From: Marinilabilia salmonicolor JCM 21150
GTDB lineage: Bacteria > Bacteroidota > Bacteroidia > Bacteroidales > Marinilabiliaceae
DNA length: 64,000 bases
Direction of reading: 5' to 3'
Assembly: GCF_000259075.1 (NCBI RefSeq)
Contig: NZ_AJKI01000063.1
Location: 1-64,000 of the forward strand
Shown: in pieces, positions 45,033 through 52,886 of the stretch
Layout of the letters: the number at the start of each line of letters is the position of its first letter
Numbering within the stretch: position 1 is the first letter of the stretch
The notes under the pieces: model-generated
The model's input: the letters and a program-made list of their open reading frames with translations, nothing else
Databases searched by the model: none
Told to the model about the DNA's origin: nothing
Translations under genes and position numbers: made by a program

Positions 45033-45350
45033 TTAAAGCAGTCCCAACTCCAGAAGGGCTTCTTCAGAAAGCATATCTTTCGTCCAGGGGGGATCAAAAG
45101 TCAGATTCAATTCCACATCCTCAACCCCTTCTACCGACAACACTTTTTCATAGACCTCTTCGGGCAATGATTCGGCCACCGGACAATTAGGGGATGTCAA
45201 TGTCATCACTACTTTCACTTTCCCTTCTTCACGGACCTCCACTTCATAAATCAGTCCCAGATCATATATATTGACCGGAATTTCGGGGTCATAAATGGTT
45301 TTAAGAACCTTTACAATATCGGTTTCGGTATTTAGAAATTCTGTACTCAT
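45033..45350 (-). CDS. sufT: DUF59/MIP18-type Fe-S assembly protein (SufT-like)
   Basis: A 105-residue protein of the FeS_assembly_P (DUF59) family. Markers are TIYDPEIPVNIYDLGLIYEV (about 17-36) and the conserved Cys in SPNCPVAESLPEEV (about 54-67). In SUF operons this protein helps Fe-S maturation of specific targets. It lies between sufE (49 bp away) and queG (2 bp away), which supports the role. Confidence 0.92.
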   Translation of the reverse strand: MSTEFLNTETDIVKVLKTIYDPEIPVNIYDLGLIYEVEVREEGKVKVVMTLTSPNCPVAESLPEEVYEKVLSVEGVEDVELNLTFDPPWTKDMLSEEALLELGLL

Positions 45351-45399
45351 ATCTTTCTTCTTTTACACCTAACAATCATATCCGGACCGAAGTTCACAA

Positions 45400-45822
45400 T
45401 TACCCCTGCTTCGCTTTAAATGCCAGGGCATAAGCCTTAATTTGTCTCACCATAGCCACCAACCCATTGCTACGGGTAGGTGACAAATGTTCTTTCAGTC
45501 CTACTTCATCAATAAAAAAGAGGTCAGTTTCAAGTATTTCGTCGGGAGTATGACCGGAAAGCACACGAAGCAAAAGAGCCACAATTCCTTTTACAATAAT
45601 GGCATCACTATCTCCCTGTATTTCTATTTTTCCGTTGTTCATCTCCGCATGCAGCCAGACCTTCGACTGGCACCCTTCAATAAGGTTTTGTTGCTGACGA
45701 TTTGCCTCATCAAAAGAATCGAGTTCATTCCCCAGCTCAATGAGCAAGGAATATTTATCCATCCAGTCGTCAAAGGCTGAAAACTCTTCAATAACCTCCT
45801 GTTGTTTTTCTTTTATGGTCAT
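45400..45822 (-). CDS. sufE: Cysteine desulfuration protein SufE
   Basis: It accepts persulfide sulfur from SufS and passes it to SufBCD. The 140-residue protein has the active Cys in NLIEGCQSKVWLHAEM (about residue 51) and the later SDAIIVKGIVALLLRVLSGH. Length is standard. It is 48 bp after sufS, and a TATCTTTG element in the gap may give it extra transcription. Confidence 0.96.
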   Translation of the reverse strand: MTIKEKQQEVIEEFSAFDDWMDKYSLLIELGNELDSFDEANRQQQNLIEGCQSKVWLHAEMNNGKIEIQGDSDAIIVKGIVALLLRVLSGHTPDEILETDLFFIDEVGLKEHLSPTRSNGLVAMVRQIKAYALAFKAKQG

Positions 45823-45838
45823 GCTGATATTTTTTTTG

Positions 45839-45846
45839 CAAAGATA
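45839..45846 (-). promoter_or_regulatory. Internal -7 element before sufE
   Basis: On minus, a perfect TATCTTTG, 17 bp before the sufE ATG and 25 bp after the sufS stop. The -33 box (TTTC) is poor. It may be an internal promoter for sufE-sufT-queG. Confidence 0.45.
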
Positions 45847-45870
45847 GCAACTTCACAGGAAAAGGCCTGA

Positions 45871-47091
45871 TTATCCAAGCATCATTGCCACCCGTTTCAA
45901 TGCGTCCACAAGACTGTCTGTTTCCTCTCTGGTGTTGTAAAAAGCAAAGGAAGCTCTGACGGTTCCAGGGATTCCGAATCGATCCATCAGCGGCTGGGCA
46001 CAATGATGCCCGGTACGCAATGCAAAACCCAGCTTATCCAGGAGAGTCCCCACATCAAAAGGATGAGAATCTCCTAAAAGAAAAGAAATTACACTGGTAT
46101 GATTTTGAGCCTGCCCCACAAACCGGATACCGGGAACTTCCCTCATTTGCTTCACGGCATATTCAAACAATTCGTGTTCATATTCCCAGACAGCCTTCGT
46201 TCCCAGATTTTTCAGATAATCAATAGCAGCACCAAGACCGATAACACCGGCATAGTTCGGTGTTCCTGCTTCAAACTTGTAAGGCAAGTCGTTAAACGTG
46301 GTTCCTGAAAAAGAGACCTTATCAATCATCTCTCCCCCTCCCTGATATGGATTCATTTGTTCGAGCCACTTTCTTTTTCCATAAAGAACTCCCACACCGG
46401 TTGGTGCATACATCTTATGCCCACTGAACACATAAAAGTCACAATCCAGCTTTTGAACATCAACAGGCACATGATGAATTGCCTGGGCTCCGTCAACCAT
46501 TACAGGTACACCGGCAGCATGAGCGAGAACAATCATCTCCTTAACGGGATTGATGGTACCCAGCACATTACTGATATGCGTTACTGCAACCAACCGGGTT
46601 TTCTCATTCAACAGTTCGGTGAAAGCCTGCATATCCAGCTCACCCTCATCTGTTACCGGCACCACCTTTATAACAACACCCTGCCGCTGTGCAAGAAGCT
46701 GCCAGGGAACAATATTGCTGTGGTGTTCCATTTCGGTAAGGATTATCTCATCGCCCTGCCCGAGAAAAGTCTCTCCAAAAGAAGAAGAAAGCAGATTTAC
46801 TGACTCGGTGGTTCCCCGTGTAAAAATAACCTCATCGGAAGAACCTGCATTCAAAAAGTCAGCAGTTTTTTTGCGGACATCCTCAAAAGCTTCTGTACAC
46901 ACATTGCTCAGATGATGTACCCCTCTGTGAATATTACTGTTTATCGTCTTGTAAACTCCGGCTTCAGCATCAATCACCGACAACGGCTTTTGAGTGGTTG
47001 CGGCATTATCGAGATAGACCAAAGGTTTACCATTCACATCCTGATGGAGAATGGGAAAATCGTCTCTAATTTTTCGGATATCAAAAGCCAT
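45871..47091 (-). CDS. sufS: Cysteine desulfurase SufS
   Basis: A PLP-dependent class V aminotransferase-fold enzyme that takes sulfur from cysteine. The 406-residue protein has the PLP lysine in FYVFSGHKMYAPTGVGVLYG and the persulfide Cys in LRTGHHCAQPLMDRFG (near residue 363). PLP contacts include TEMEHHSNIVPWQ and VDGAQAIHHVPVD. Length and both active residues are normal for the SufS type. It lies 74 bp after sufD, with a 9-bp hairpin in the gap. Confidence 0.98.
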   Translation of the reverse strand: MAFDIRKIRDDFPILHQDVNGKPLVYLDNAATTQKPLSVIDAEAGVYKTINSNIHRGVHHLSNVCTEAFEDVRKKTADFLNAGSSDEVIFTRGTTESVNLLSSSFGETFLGQGDEIILTEMEHHSNIVPWQLLAQRQGVVIKVVPVTDEGELDMQAFTELLNEKTRLVAVTHISNVLGTINPVKEMIVLAHAAGVPVMVDGAQAIHHVPVDVQKLDCDFYVFSGHKMYAPTGVGVLYGKRKWLEQMNPYQGGGEMIDKVSFSGTTFNDLPYKFEAGTPNYAGVIGLGAAIDYLKNLGTKAVWEYEHELFEYAVKQMREVPGIRFVGQAQNHTSVISFLLGDSHPFDVGTLLDKLGFALRTGHHCAQPLMDRFGIPGTVRASFAFYNTREETDSLVDALKRVAMMLG

Positions 47092-47108
47092 AGTATGAAA
47101 ACAAACAA

Positions 47109-47140
47109 TCCGGTACCTGCCAGCAAAGACGGGTACCGGA
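47109..47140 (-). promoter_or_regulatory. Hairpin in the sufD-sufS gap
   Basis: TCCGGTACC (47109-47117) and GGTACCGGA (47132-47140) form a perfect 9-bp stem with a 14-base loop and no T-run. Inside an operon this may be a processing or mRNA-stability element. Confidence 0.45.
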
Positions 47141-47165
47141 AAATATTATTACCAAATAAACATGC

Positions 47166-48557
47166 TTAAAGGCAGGTTACGTCGGTACCCTTTTGACCGC
47201 AAACCACGCACGAGTGACATTTATCCAGCTCTCCGCGGAAGCGCTTCTCTACCAATGTACGGATCTGCTCGCGCAAAGGCTCTACCTTTATTTTCTCAAT
47301 CACCTCATAGGCGAAAGCATACATCAGCAAAATGGTTGCCTCTTCCTTATTGATTCCGCGGGTACGCAGATAAAACATGGCATCCTCATCAATCTGTCCC
47401 ACTGTTGCACCATGGCTACACTTTACATCGTCAGCATAAATCTCAAGCTGCGGCTTGGTATTCATTTTTGCGTCATTGGTAAGAAGCAGGTTATTGTTGG
47501 ACTGATAAGCGTTGGTTTTCTGAGCATCGGGACGAACCATGATTTTCCCGGTAAATGCACCAGTTGAGTGATCATCCAACACCCCCTTAAACAACTCATC
47601 ACTAAAACAATCCGGAACTGCATGATCGATGTAGGAGAAGTTATCCACATGCTGATTTTTATCCAGCAGATACAAACCATAGGCATGACCTTCGGCATGA
47701 GATCCGGCCAGCTTCAGTTCGATGTTGTTGCGGGCAACACCGGCATGCAATGTAAGGTTATTGGTTGCTAAATGTGAGTTTTCATGTTGTTCAAAATAGA
47801 ACCCGGCTACCTGAGTGGTTGCGTTGTGCTGGTTTTGCAGATTATACAAATCCAACCGTGCATCTTTACCCACATAACCTTCTGTTACACTATTCATCAC
47901 AAACTTACCGGTTGTCAGTGTATGGTCGCATACCATGATGCGCGCCTCACTGTTGTCCTCCATCACCACAAGGTTGCGCTGAGTAGTCATCAAAGCATCT
48001 TCCGACATCAGAATATTCACGATCTGAATGGGTCTCTCAACAGCAACCCCTTTGGGGACATGCACAAAAAAACCGTCCTGAGCAAACATGGTATTAAAGG
48101 CCACTGCACCATCCGACAAATGGGGAGCTCTGGTACCGTAATACTTTTCAATCAAATCAGGATTTTCCTTTGCCATCTGCGCCATACTGCCAATTACCAA
48201 CCCTTTGGGCAGTACCCCCGGATTATTTCGGGTATAATACCAGCCGTTTACCAAATAGATGGTAATTGAATCAAGGGTATCCACATCGCAGGAAAAAATA
48301 TCCTCCAGATTCTCTGTGAGTGTCTCAGGCTTCAACGAAAAGGTAAAATCTCCGCTGAATAATGGTTGAAGATTGGTGTATTTATAATTCTCAACTTTAT
48401 TGGAAGGGATTCCCAACTCCTGAAAAGCATCAAAAGCCTCATCGCGCAAACTGTTAAGCACCGAAGAGGAATGCGATTCAATGGCAGCCCTGTTTTCGTC
48501 AAACAGTTCAGCCAGAGAGATGTCCTTTCCAATGATATTTTTGATTACATTATCCAT
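47166..48557 (-). CDS. sufD: Fe-S cluster assembly protein SufD
   Basis: A scaffold subunit of SufBC2D, 463 residues. The beta-helix core is typical of the SufB/SufD family: VHVPKGVAVERPIQIVNILM, LVVMEDNSEARIMVCDHTL, and the end block DDVKCSHGATVGQIDEDAMF then YLRTRGINKEEATILLMYAF. The C-terminus includes a CHSCVVCGQKGTDVTCL tail with four Cys, longer than in E. coli, which may bind metal. It lies 39 bp after sufC. Confidence 0.96.
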   Translation of the reverse strand: MDNVIKNIIGKDISLAELFDENRAAIESHSSSVLNSLRDEAFDAFQELGIPSNKVENYKYTNLQPLFSGDFTFSLKPETLTENLEDIFSCDVDTLDSITIYLVNGWYYTRNNPGVLPKGLVIGSMAQMAKENPDLIEKYYGTRAPHLSDGAVAFNTMFAQDGFFVHVPKGVAVERPIQIVNILMSEDALMTTQRNLVVMEDNSEARIMVCDHTLTTGKFVMNSVTEGYVGKDARLDLYNLQNQHNATTQVAGFYFEQHENSHLATNNLTLHAGVARNNIELKLAGSHAEGHAYGLYLLDKNQHVDNFSYIDHAVPDCFSDELFKGVLDDHSTGAFTGKIMVRPDAQKTNAYQSNNNLLLTNDAKMNTKPQLEIYADDVKCSHGATVGQIDEDAMFYLRTRGINKEEATILLMYAFAYEVIEKIKVEPLREQIRTLVEKRFRGELDKCHSCVVCGQKGTDVTCL

Positions 48558-48596
48558 TCAATTCAAAATTAAAAGTTCGACTCCGGGAAAGGCAAT

Positions 48597-49352
48597 TTAT
48601 TTATCGCCAAACTCCTTCTTTATCCAGTCGTACCCATTGGCCTCCAACTCATGAGCAAGTTCTTTTCCGCCGGTTTTCACAATACGACCGTGATAGAGCA
48701 CATGTACATAATCGGGGACAATATATTCCAGAAGTCGCTGATAGTGTGTGATGAGCACAGTGGCATTATCGGGACGTTTCAACTTGTTCACCCCGTTGGC
48801 AACCACTCTCAAGGCATCAATATCCAGCCCTGAATCGGTCTCATCCAGAATGGAAAGCTTAGGCTCAAGCATAGCCATCTGAAAAATCTCATTTTTCTTT
48901 TTCTCTCCCCCGCTGAATCCTTCGTTTACTGAACGATTTGTTAAATCAGAGTCTATATCCACCAGATTTTTCTTCTCACGCATCAACTTCAGAAACTCAC
49001 TGGCAGACAACGGTTTTTCTTCTCTGTATTTACGCAGCTCATTAATAGAAGTACGTAAAAAATTTACCATACTCACACCCGGAATCTCTACAGGGTACTG
49101 AAAACTCAGAAACAAGCCTTCCCTGGCTCTGTCTTCCGGAGCCATTTCCAGGATGTCTTTCCCGTTAAACTGCACTTCTCCCTCACTCACTTCAAACATT
49201 TCATTTCCGGCAAGCACGGAAGCCAGAGTACTTTTCCCTGAACCATTGGGGCCCATAATTGCATGGACTTCTCCTGGTTTTACCTTCAGATCAATCCCCC
49301 TGAGGATTTCCTTATCTTCTATTTTAGCATGTAAGTTTTTTATCGAAAGCAT
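48597..49352 (-). CDS. sufC: Fe-S assembly ATPase SufC
   Basis: The ABC-type ATPase of the SufBCD scaffold, 251 residues. It has Walker A GPNGSGKST (about 35), the ABC signature region FSGGEKKKNEIFQMAMLEPK and Walker B LSILDETDSGLDID, which includes the SufC-specific Asp-Glu-Thr. No membrane partner exists, as usual for SufC. It lies 92 bp after sufB. Confidence 0.98.
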   Translation of the reverse strand: MLSIKNLHAKIEDKEILRGIDLKVKPGEVHAIMGPNGSGKSTLASVLAGNEMFEVSEGEVQFNGKDILEMAPEDRAREGLFLSFQYPVEIPGVSMVNFLRTSINELRKYREEKPLSASEFLKLMREKKNLVDIDSDLTNRSVNEGFSGGEKKKNEIFQMAMLEPKLSILDETDSGLDIDALRVVANGVNKLKRPDNATVLITHYQRLLEYIVPDYVHVLYHGRIVKTGGKELAHELEANGYDWIKKEFGDK

Positions 49353-49444
49353 ATTTTCAGAACTTATATGATGATTATATGATGGAATTCTGCGCCAACA
49401 GGACTTACAAAACTCCCAAAAATTTATTTCTTTTTAAGTGCACA

Positions 49445-50893
49445 CTACCCAACGCTACCTTCAAGGCTTATTTCAAGCAACTTCTGGGCTTCCACCGCAA
49501 ACTCCATGGGCAACTGATTGATTACTTCCTTCACATATCCGTTTACAATCAGTCCAACAGCACTTTCAGTATCTATGCCACGCTGGTTGCAATAAAAAAT
49601 CTGATCCTCGCCAATTTTGGAGGTGGTAGCCTCGTGCTCAACTTTTGCCGAGTTGTTATTGATTTCCAGATAGGGGAAAGTATGCGCTCCGCATTTATCT
49701 CCCATCAGCAATGAATCGCACTGTGAGAAGTTTCTTGCATTTTCTGCTCTCTTGGAAACTTTTACAAGTCCGCGATAACTATTTTGGCTTTTCCCGGCAG
49801 AGATACCTTTTGAAACCACCAGACTTTTGGTGTTTTTCCCGAGGTGAATCATTTTTGTTCCGGTATCGGCCTGCTGATGATTATTGGTCAGCGCCACCGA
49901 GTAAAACTCTCCGGAAGAATGGTCACCCATCAGTACACAACTTGGATATTTCCAGGTAATGGCTGATCCTGTTTCCACCTGTGTCCATGATATTTTAGAA
50001 TAATCTCCTTTACAAAGACCACGTTTGGTAACAAAGTTATAGATTCCCCCCTTGCCGTCTTTGTCGCCAGGATACCAGTTCTGAACGGTTGAATACTTCA
50101 CCTCTGCCCGCTCCATAGCCACAATCTCGACAATGGCTGCGTGCAACTGATTCTCATCCCGCTGGGGAGCAGTACAACCTTCCAGATAACTCACATAACT
50201 GTCATCTTCGGCCACAATCAGAGTACGCTCAAACTGCCCCGTATTCATAGCATTGATGCGGAAGTAAGTAGATAATTCCACAGGACTGCGAACACCTTTG
50301 GGGATATAAACAAATGAACCGTCGGAAAAAACAGCAGAGTTCAATGCAGCAAAGTAATTGTCATTGGGTGGCACCACACTACCCAGATGCTTCTTCACCA
50401 GGTCGGGATACTCTTTAATAGCATCACTGATACTGCAAAAGATAATCCCTTTTTCAGCCAGCGTTTCCCTGAAAGTTGTCTTTACAGAAACACTATCCAT
50501 CACTGCATCTACAGCCACGCCTGCAAGCTGTTTCTGTTCCTCCAGAGGAATTCCCAATTTATCAAAAGTCGCCTTCAGTTCCGGATCCACGTCATCCATA
50601 CTATCCAGCTTGGGCTTACTCTTTGGTGCAGCATAATAAATAATATCCTGAAAATCAATTTCGGGAATATTCAGATGAGCCCAGTCCGGTGTTTCCATCT
50701 TTAGCCAGTTGCGATAAGCCTCAAGACGATACTCCAGCATAAATTCAGGTTCTCCTTTACGTTTGGAAATCTCCTTGATAACCTCTTCACTCAACCCTTT
50801 GGGCAGCATATCCATCTCAATGTCGGTATAGAAACCGTATTTATACTCCCCTTTGGTTACTTCTTCTAATATTTTATCTTGTTCTGTTGCCAT
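49445..50893 (-). CDS. sufB: Fe-S cluster assembly protein SufB
   Basis: The main scaffold subunit, 482 residues. It carries [40 protein letters not shown] (conserved Cys), [40 protein letters not shown] and the C-terminal block [20 protein letters not shown] then [15 protein letters not shown]. Length and motifs are standard. It opens the suf operon (B-C-D-S-E-T-queG on minus), from a TACCTTTG promoter overlapped on its -33 side by a perfect 19-bp palindrome. Confidence 0.99.
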   Translation of the reverse strand: MATEQDKILEEVTKGEYKYGFYTDIEMDMLPKGLSEEVIKEISKRKGEPEFMLEYRLEAYRNWLKMETPDWAHLNIPEIDFQDIIYYAAPKSKPKLDSMDDVDPELKATFDKLGIPLEEQKQLAGVAVDAVMDSVSVKTTFRETLAEKGIIFCSISDAIKEYPDLVKKHLGSVVPPNDNYFAALNSAVFSDGSFVYIPKGVRSPVELSTYFRINAMNTGQFERTLIVAEDDSYVSYLEGCTAPQRDENQLHAAIVEIVAMERAEVKYSTVQNWYPGDKDGKGGIYNFVTKRGLCKGDYSKISWTQVETGSAITWKYPSCVLMGDHSSGEFYSVALTNNHQQADTGTKMIHLGKNTKSLVVSKGISAGKSQNSYRGLVKVSKRAENARNFSQCDSLLMGDKCGAHTFPYLEINNNSAKVEHEATTSKIGEDQIFYCNQRGIDTESAVGLIVNGYVKEVINQLPMEFAVEAQKLLEISLEGSVG

Positions 50894-50982
50894 ATCAAAA
50901 ATTAATCAGTCATTCTGGTGGTTAAAACAACGATAATGAGTATAGGGTTCAATTCATTAAGGATTAATAACAATTGCGGATG

Positions 50983-50990
50983 CAAAGGTA
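50983..50990 (-). promoter_or_regulatory. sufB promoter -7 element
   Basis: On minus, a perfect TACCTTTG, 89 bp before the sufB start. The -33 zone falls inside the 19-bp palindrome at 50997-51015. Confidence 0.7.
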
Positions 50991-50996
50991 TTAAAC

Positions 50997-51015
50997 ATTT
51001 AGATTAAATCTAAAT
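50997..51015. promoter_or_regulatory. Perfect 19-bp palindrome, putative operator of the suf operon
   Basis: ATTTAGATT-A-AATCTAAAT: 9-bp arms with a 1-bp centre. It starts 6 bp from the sufB -7 element and covers the -33 region, where a bound repressor would block transcription. I did not find a second copy in this window. The regulator type (iron or Fe-S sensing DtxR-, Fur- or Rrf2-like) is not identifiable from the site. Confidence 0.65.
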
Positions 51016-51087
51016 TTACACAGGCATTTTACTTTTCGACTGACTTCTTGATATTTATTTAGAAAAAGAAGAACCCGACTATTATTG

Positions 51088-51095
51088 TATCTTTG
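51088..51095 (+). promoter_or_regulatory. Promoter -7 element of the thiL homologue
   Basis: TATCTTTG, perfect to consensus, 18 bp before the ATG at 51114. It rules out an earlier TTG start at 51093. No good TTTG is spaced upstream. Confidence 0.6.
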
Positions 51096-51113
51096 CAAAA
51101 CAAAAGCAAAATC

Positions 51114-52166
51114 ATGAGTAAAACGGTTACACCACTATCAGAAGTAGGCCTTTTTGGTCTCATCGAACATATTGAAAAAACGTTTCCCAACAGACGAAGC
51201 AATACGTTATGCGGAATAATGAATGACGCCTCGATCACCGGTGCGGAAGGTGATGAATTGGCGGCCTCACATAATCTGATGCTGGAGGGCATTCATTTCG
51301 ATCTGACCTATTACCCCCTTCGTCATCTGGGATACAAAGCTGTAGTATCAGGGATCTCCGACGTCATAGCTTCCGGAGCTGTGCCCACACACATAAATCT
51401 GGCACTGGGTCTCAGCAGCAAGATGTCTCTGGAAGCCGTTGAATTACTTATGGAAGGTGTGGCAATGGCATGCCAGAAATATGATCTGGATCTGACAGGG
51501 TTCCGCCCTTCCTCATCGCTCACTGGGTTGACCATTTCAACTTCTGCATTTGGATTTGCTCAAAAAGAGAAAACCTTCAATCGCATTGGCGCCAAAGACA
51601 ATGACTTGATTTGTGTTACCGGAGACCTGGGTGCGGCCTTTATGGGCTTGCAACTATTGGAAAGAGAAAAACAGGTAATGAATAAGACCGGTCAGAACGA
51701 TCCGGATTTTGCAGGTTACGATTATTTGCTGGAAAGACAATTAAAACCGGAAGCTCGTATAGAATTACTGTCACAGTTACAGGAGGCGGCACTGGCTCCA
51801 ACATCAATGAGCCTTGTGCGGGAAGGACTTGCTGCTGCTCTGCTCAGACTCTGTAAAGCATCCGGAACGGGCTGCAATATTTATGAGAATAAGGTCCCCA
51901 TTGATCATGCCACCTCCACTCTTGCAGAGGAAATGGAGATAAACCCACTTGTCGCAGCACTTAACGGAGGGGAAGATTATGAAATTTTATTTACGTTGTC
52001 GCTGGAAGATTACCAGAAAATAGAAAAAGAAGGAAAAGGGCTGAAAGATGTATTTGTGATTGGCCATACAACTCCCGAATCGAAAGGGTATACCCTGGAA
52101 ACCAATGCCGGAGAAGAAATTGAATTGAAAGCCCGCGGATGGGGAAATGAAGATAACAAAAATTAA
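51114..52166 (+). CDS. thiL: ThiL-like protein with degenerate catalytic motifs
   Basis: A 350-residue protein that follows ThiL (thiamine-monophosphate kinase, PurM-like fold) end to end: LEGIHFDLTYYPLRHLGYKA, GISDVIASGAVPT, DLICVTGDLGAAFMGLQLLE, LLERQLKPEARIELL and AALNGGEDYEILFTL. ThiL enzymes normally have GDDAA near residue 37, DxLxEG near 53, GGDTT near 129 and (D/M)xSDG near 237, whose aspartates bind Mg-ATP. Here they read NDASI, HNLMLEG, TGFRP (128-132) and LVREG (234-238). One of each set is thus lost while the rest is well kept. Thiamine kinase activity is therefore doubtful. It may be a pseudo-enzyme or have a new role. The start is ATG 51114. Confidence 0.8.
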   Translation: MSKTVTPLSEVGLFGLIEHIEKTFPNRRSNTLCGIMNDASITGAEGDELAASHNLMLEGIHFDLTYYPLRHLGYKAVVSGISDVIASGAVPTHINLALGLSSKMSLEAVELLMEGVAMACQKYDLDLTGFRPSSSLTGLTISTSAFGFAQKEKTFNRIGAKDNDLICVTGDLGAAFMGLQLLEREKQVMNKTGQNDPDFAGYDYLLERQLKPEARIELLSQLQEAALAPTSMSLVREGLAAALLRLCKASGTGCNIYENKVPIDHATSTLAEEMEINPLVAALNGGEDYEILFTLSLEDYQKIEKEGKGLKDVFVIGHTTPESKGYTLETNAGEEIELKARGWGNEDNKN

Positions 52167-52197
52167 AAACCATACAGCATTCCTGATAAGACTATAT

Positions 52198-52205
52198 TAT
52201 ATTTG
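52198..52205 (+). promoter_or_regulatory. Possible promoter before ruvA
   Basis: TATATTTG, perfect -7 match, in the 110-bp gap between the thiL homologue and ruvA, 71 bp before the ruvA ATG. The -33 box is unclear. Confidence 0.45.
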
Positions 52206-52276
52206 CCAATATGGGAGAAACATTTAGGCAGTATCCGTCATCCGTTAAAACAATGAATAACGACTAAAACAAATAT

Positions 52277-52858
52277 ATGTACGAGTTTATTTCCGGTAAA
52301 ATTGCACAAATCACCCCTGCCTATGCCATCGTTGAAAACAATGGAATAGGTTACTTTTTAAACATTTCGCTTTTCACATATGAGGCCCTGAAGGATCAAA
52401 ACGAGGTTCAGTTATACATCCACGAACACATTCGTGAAGATGCCTTTTTATTTTATGGATTTTTTGAGACCAGGGAAAGAGACCTGTTCCGGATGCTCAT
52501 CTCGGTTTCGGGCATTGGCTCTAACACGGCCAGAATGATGCTCTCATCTATGTCGCCCGATGAGTTGCACATAGCCATATCCACAGGAAATGTAAATCAA
52601 ATTAAAAGCATCAAAGGAATAGGACTGAAAACGGCACAGCGCCTGATTGTAGAATTGAAAGACAAAATAGGCAAGGCCGCTGAAGGAGAAAATTTCCTGA
52701 TGCCTGCAGACAATACAAAAGCAGAAGAAGCGTTATCTGCTTTAGTGATGTTGGGTTTTTCAAAAGGGCCATCGCAAAAAACAATTGATAAGATACTTAA
52801 GGAAGACCCCGGTCGCAAAGTTGAAGAGATCATCAAACTTGCTTTAAAAATGATGTAA
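52277..52858 (+). CDS. ruvA: Holliday junction branch migration protein RuvA
   Basis: It binds four-way junctions and loads RuvB. The 193-residue protein has the OB-fold domain (MYEFISGKIAQITPAYAIVE), two helix-hairpin-helix motifs (VSGIGSNTARMMLSS, about 74; IKGIGLKTAQRLIVELKDK, about 109) and a C-terminal RuvB-contact domain (AEEALSALVMLGFSKGPSQK). Length is normal. The sprA start is 28 bp downstream, so it is probably cotranscribed with it. Confidence 0.97.
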   Translation: MYEFISGKIAQITPAYAIVENNGIGYFLNISLFTYEALKDQNEVQLYIHEHIREDAFLFYGFFETRERDLFRMLISVSGIGSNTARMMLSSMSPDELHIAISTGNVNQIKSIKGIGLKTAQRLIVELKDKIGKAAEGENFLMPADNTKAEEALSALVMLGFSKGPSQKTIDKILKEDPGRKVEEIIKLALKMM

Positions 52859-52886
52859 CCCGGCGAACATTCCGCAATTTTTCTGA

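Noticed and set aside
51093-51113. Earlier TTG start for the ThiL-like gene
   Set aside because: That TTG is the end of the perfect -7 element TATCTTTG, so it cannot be within the message.
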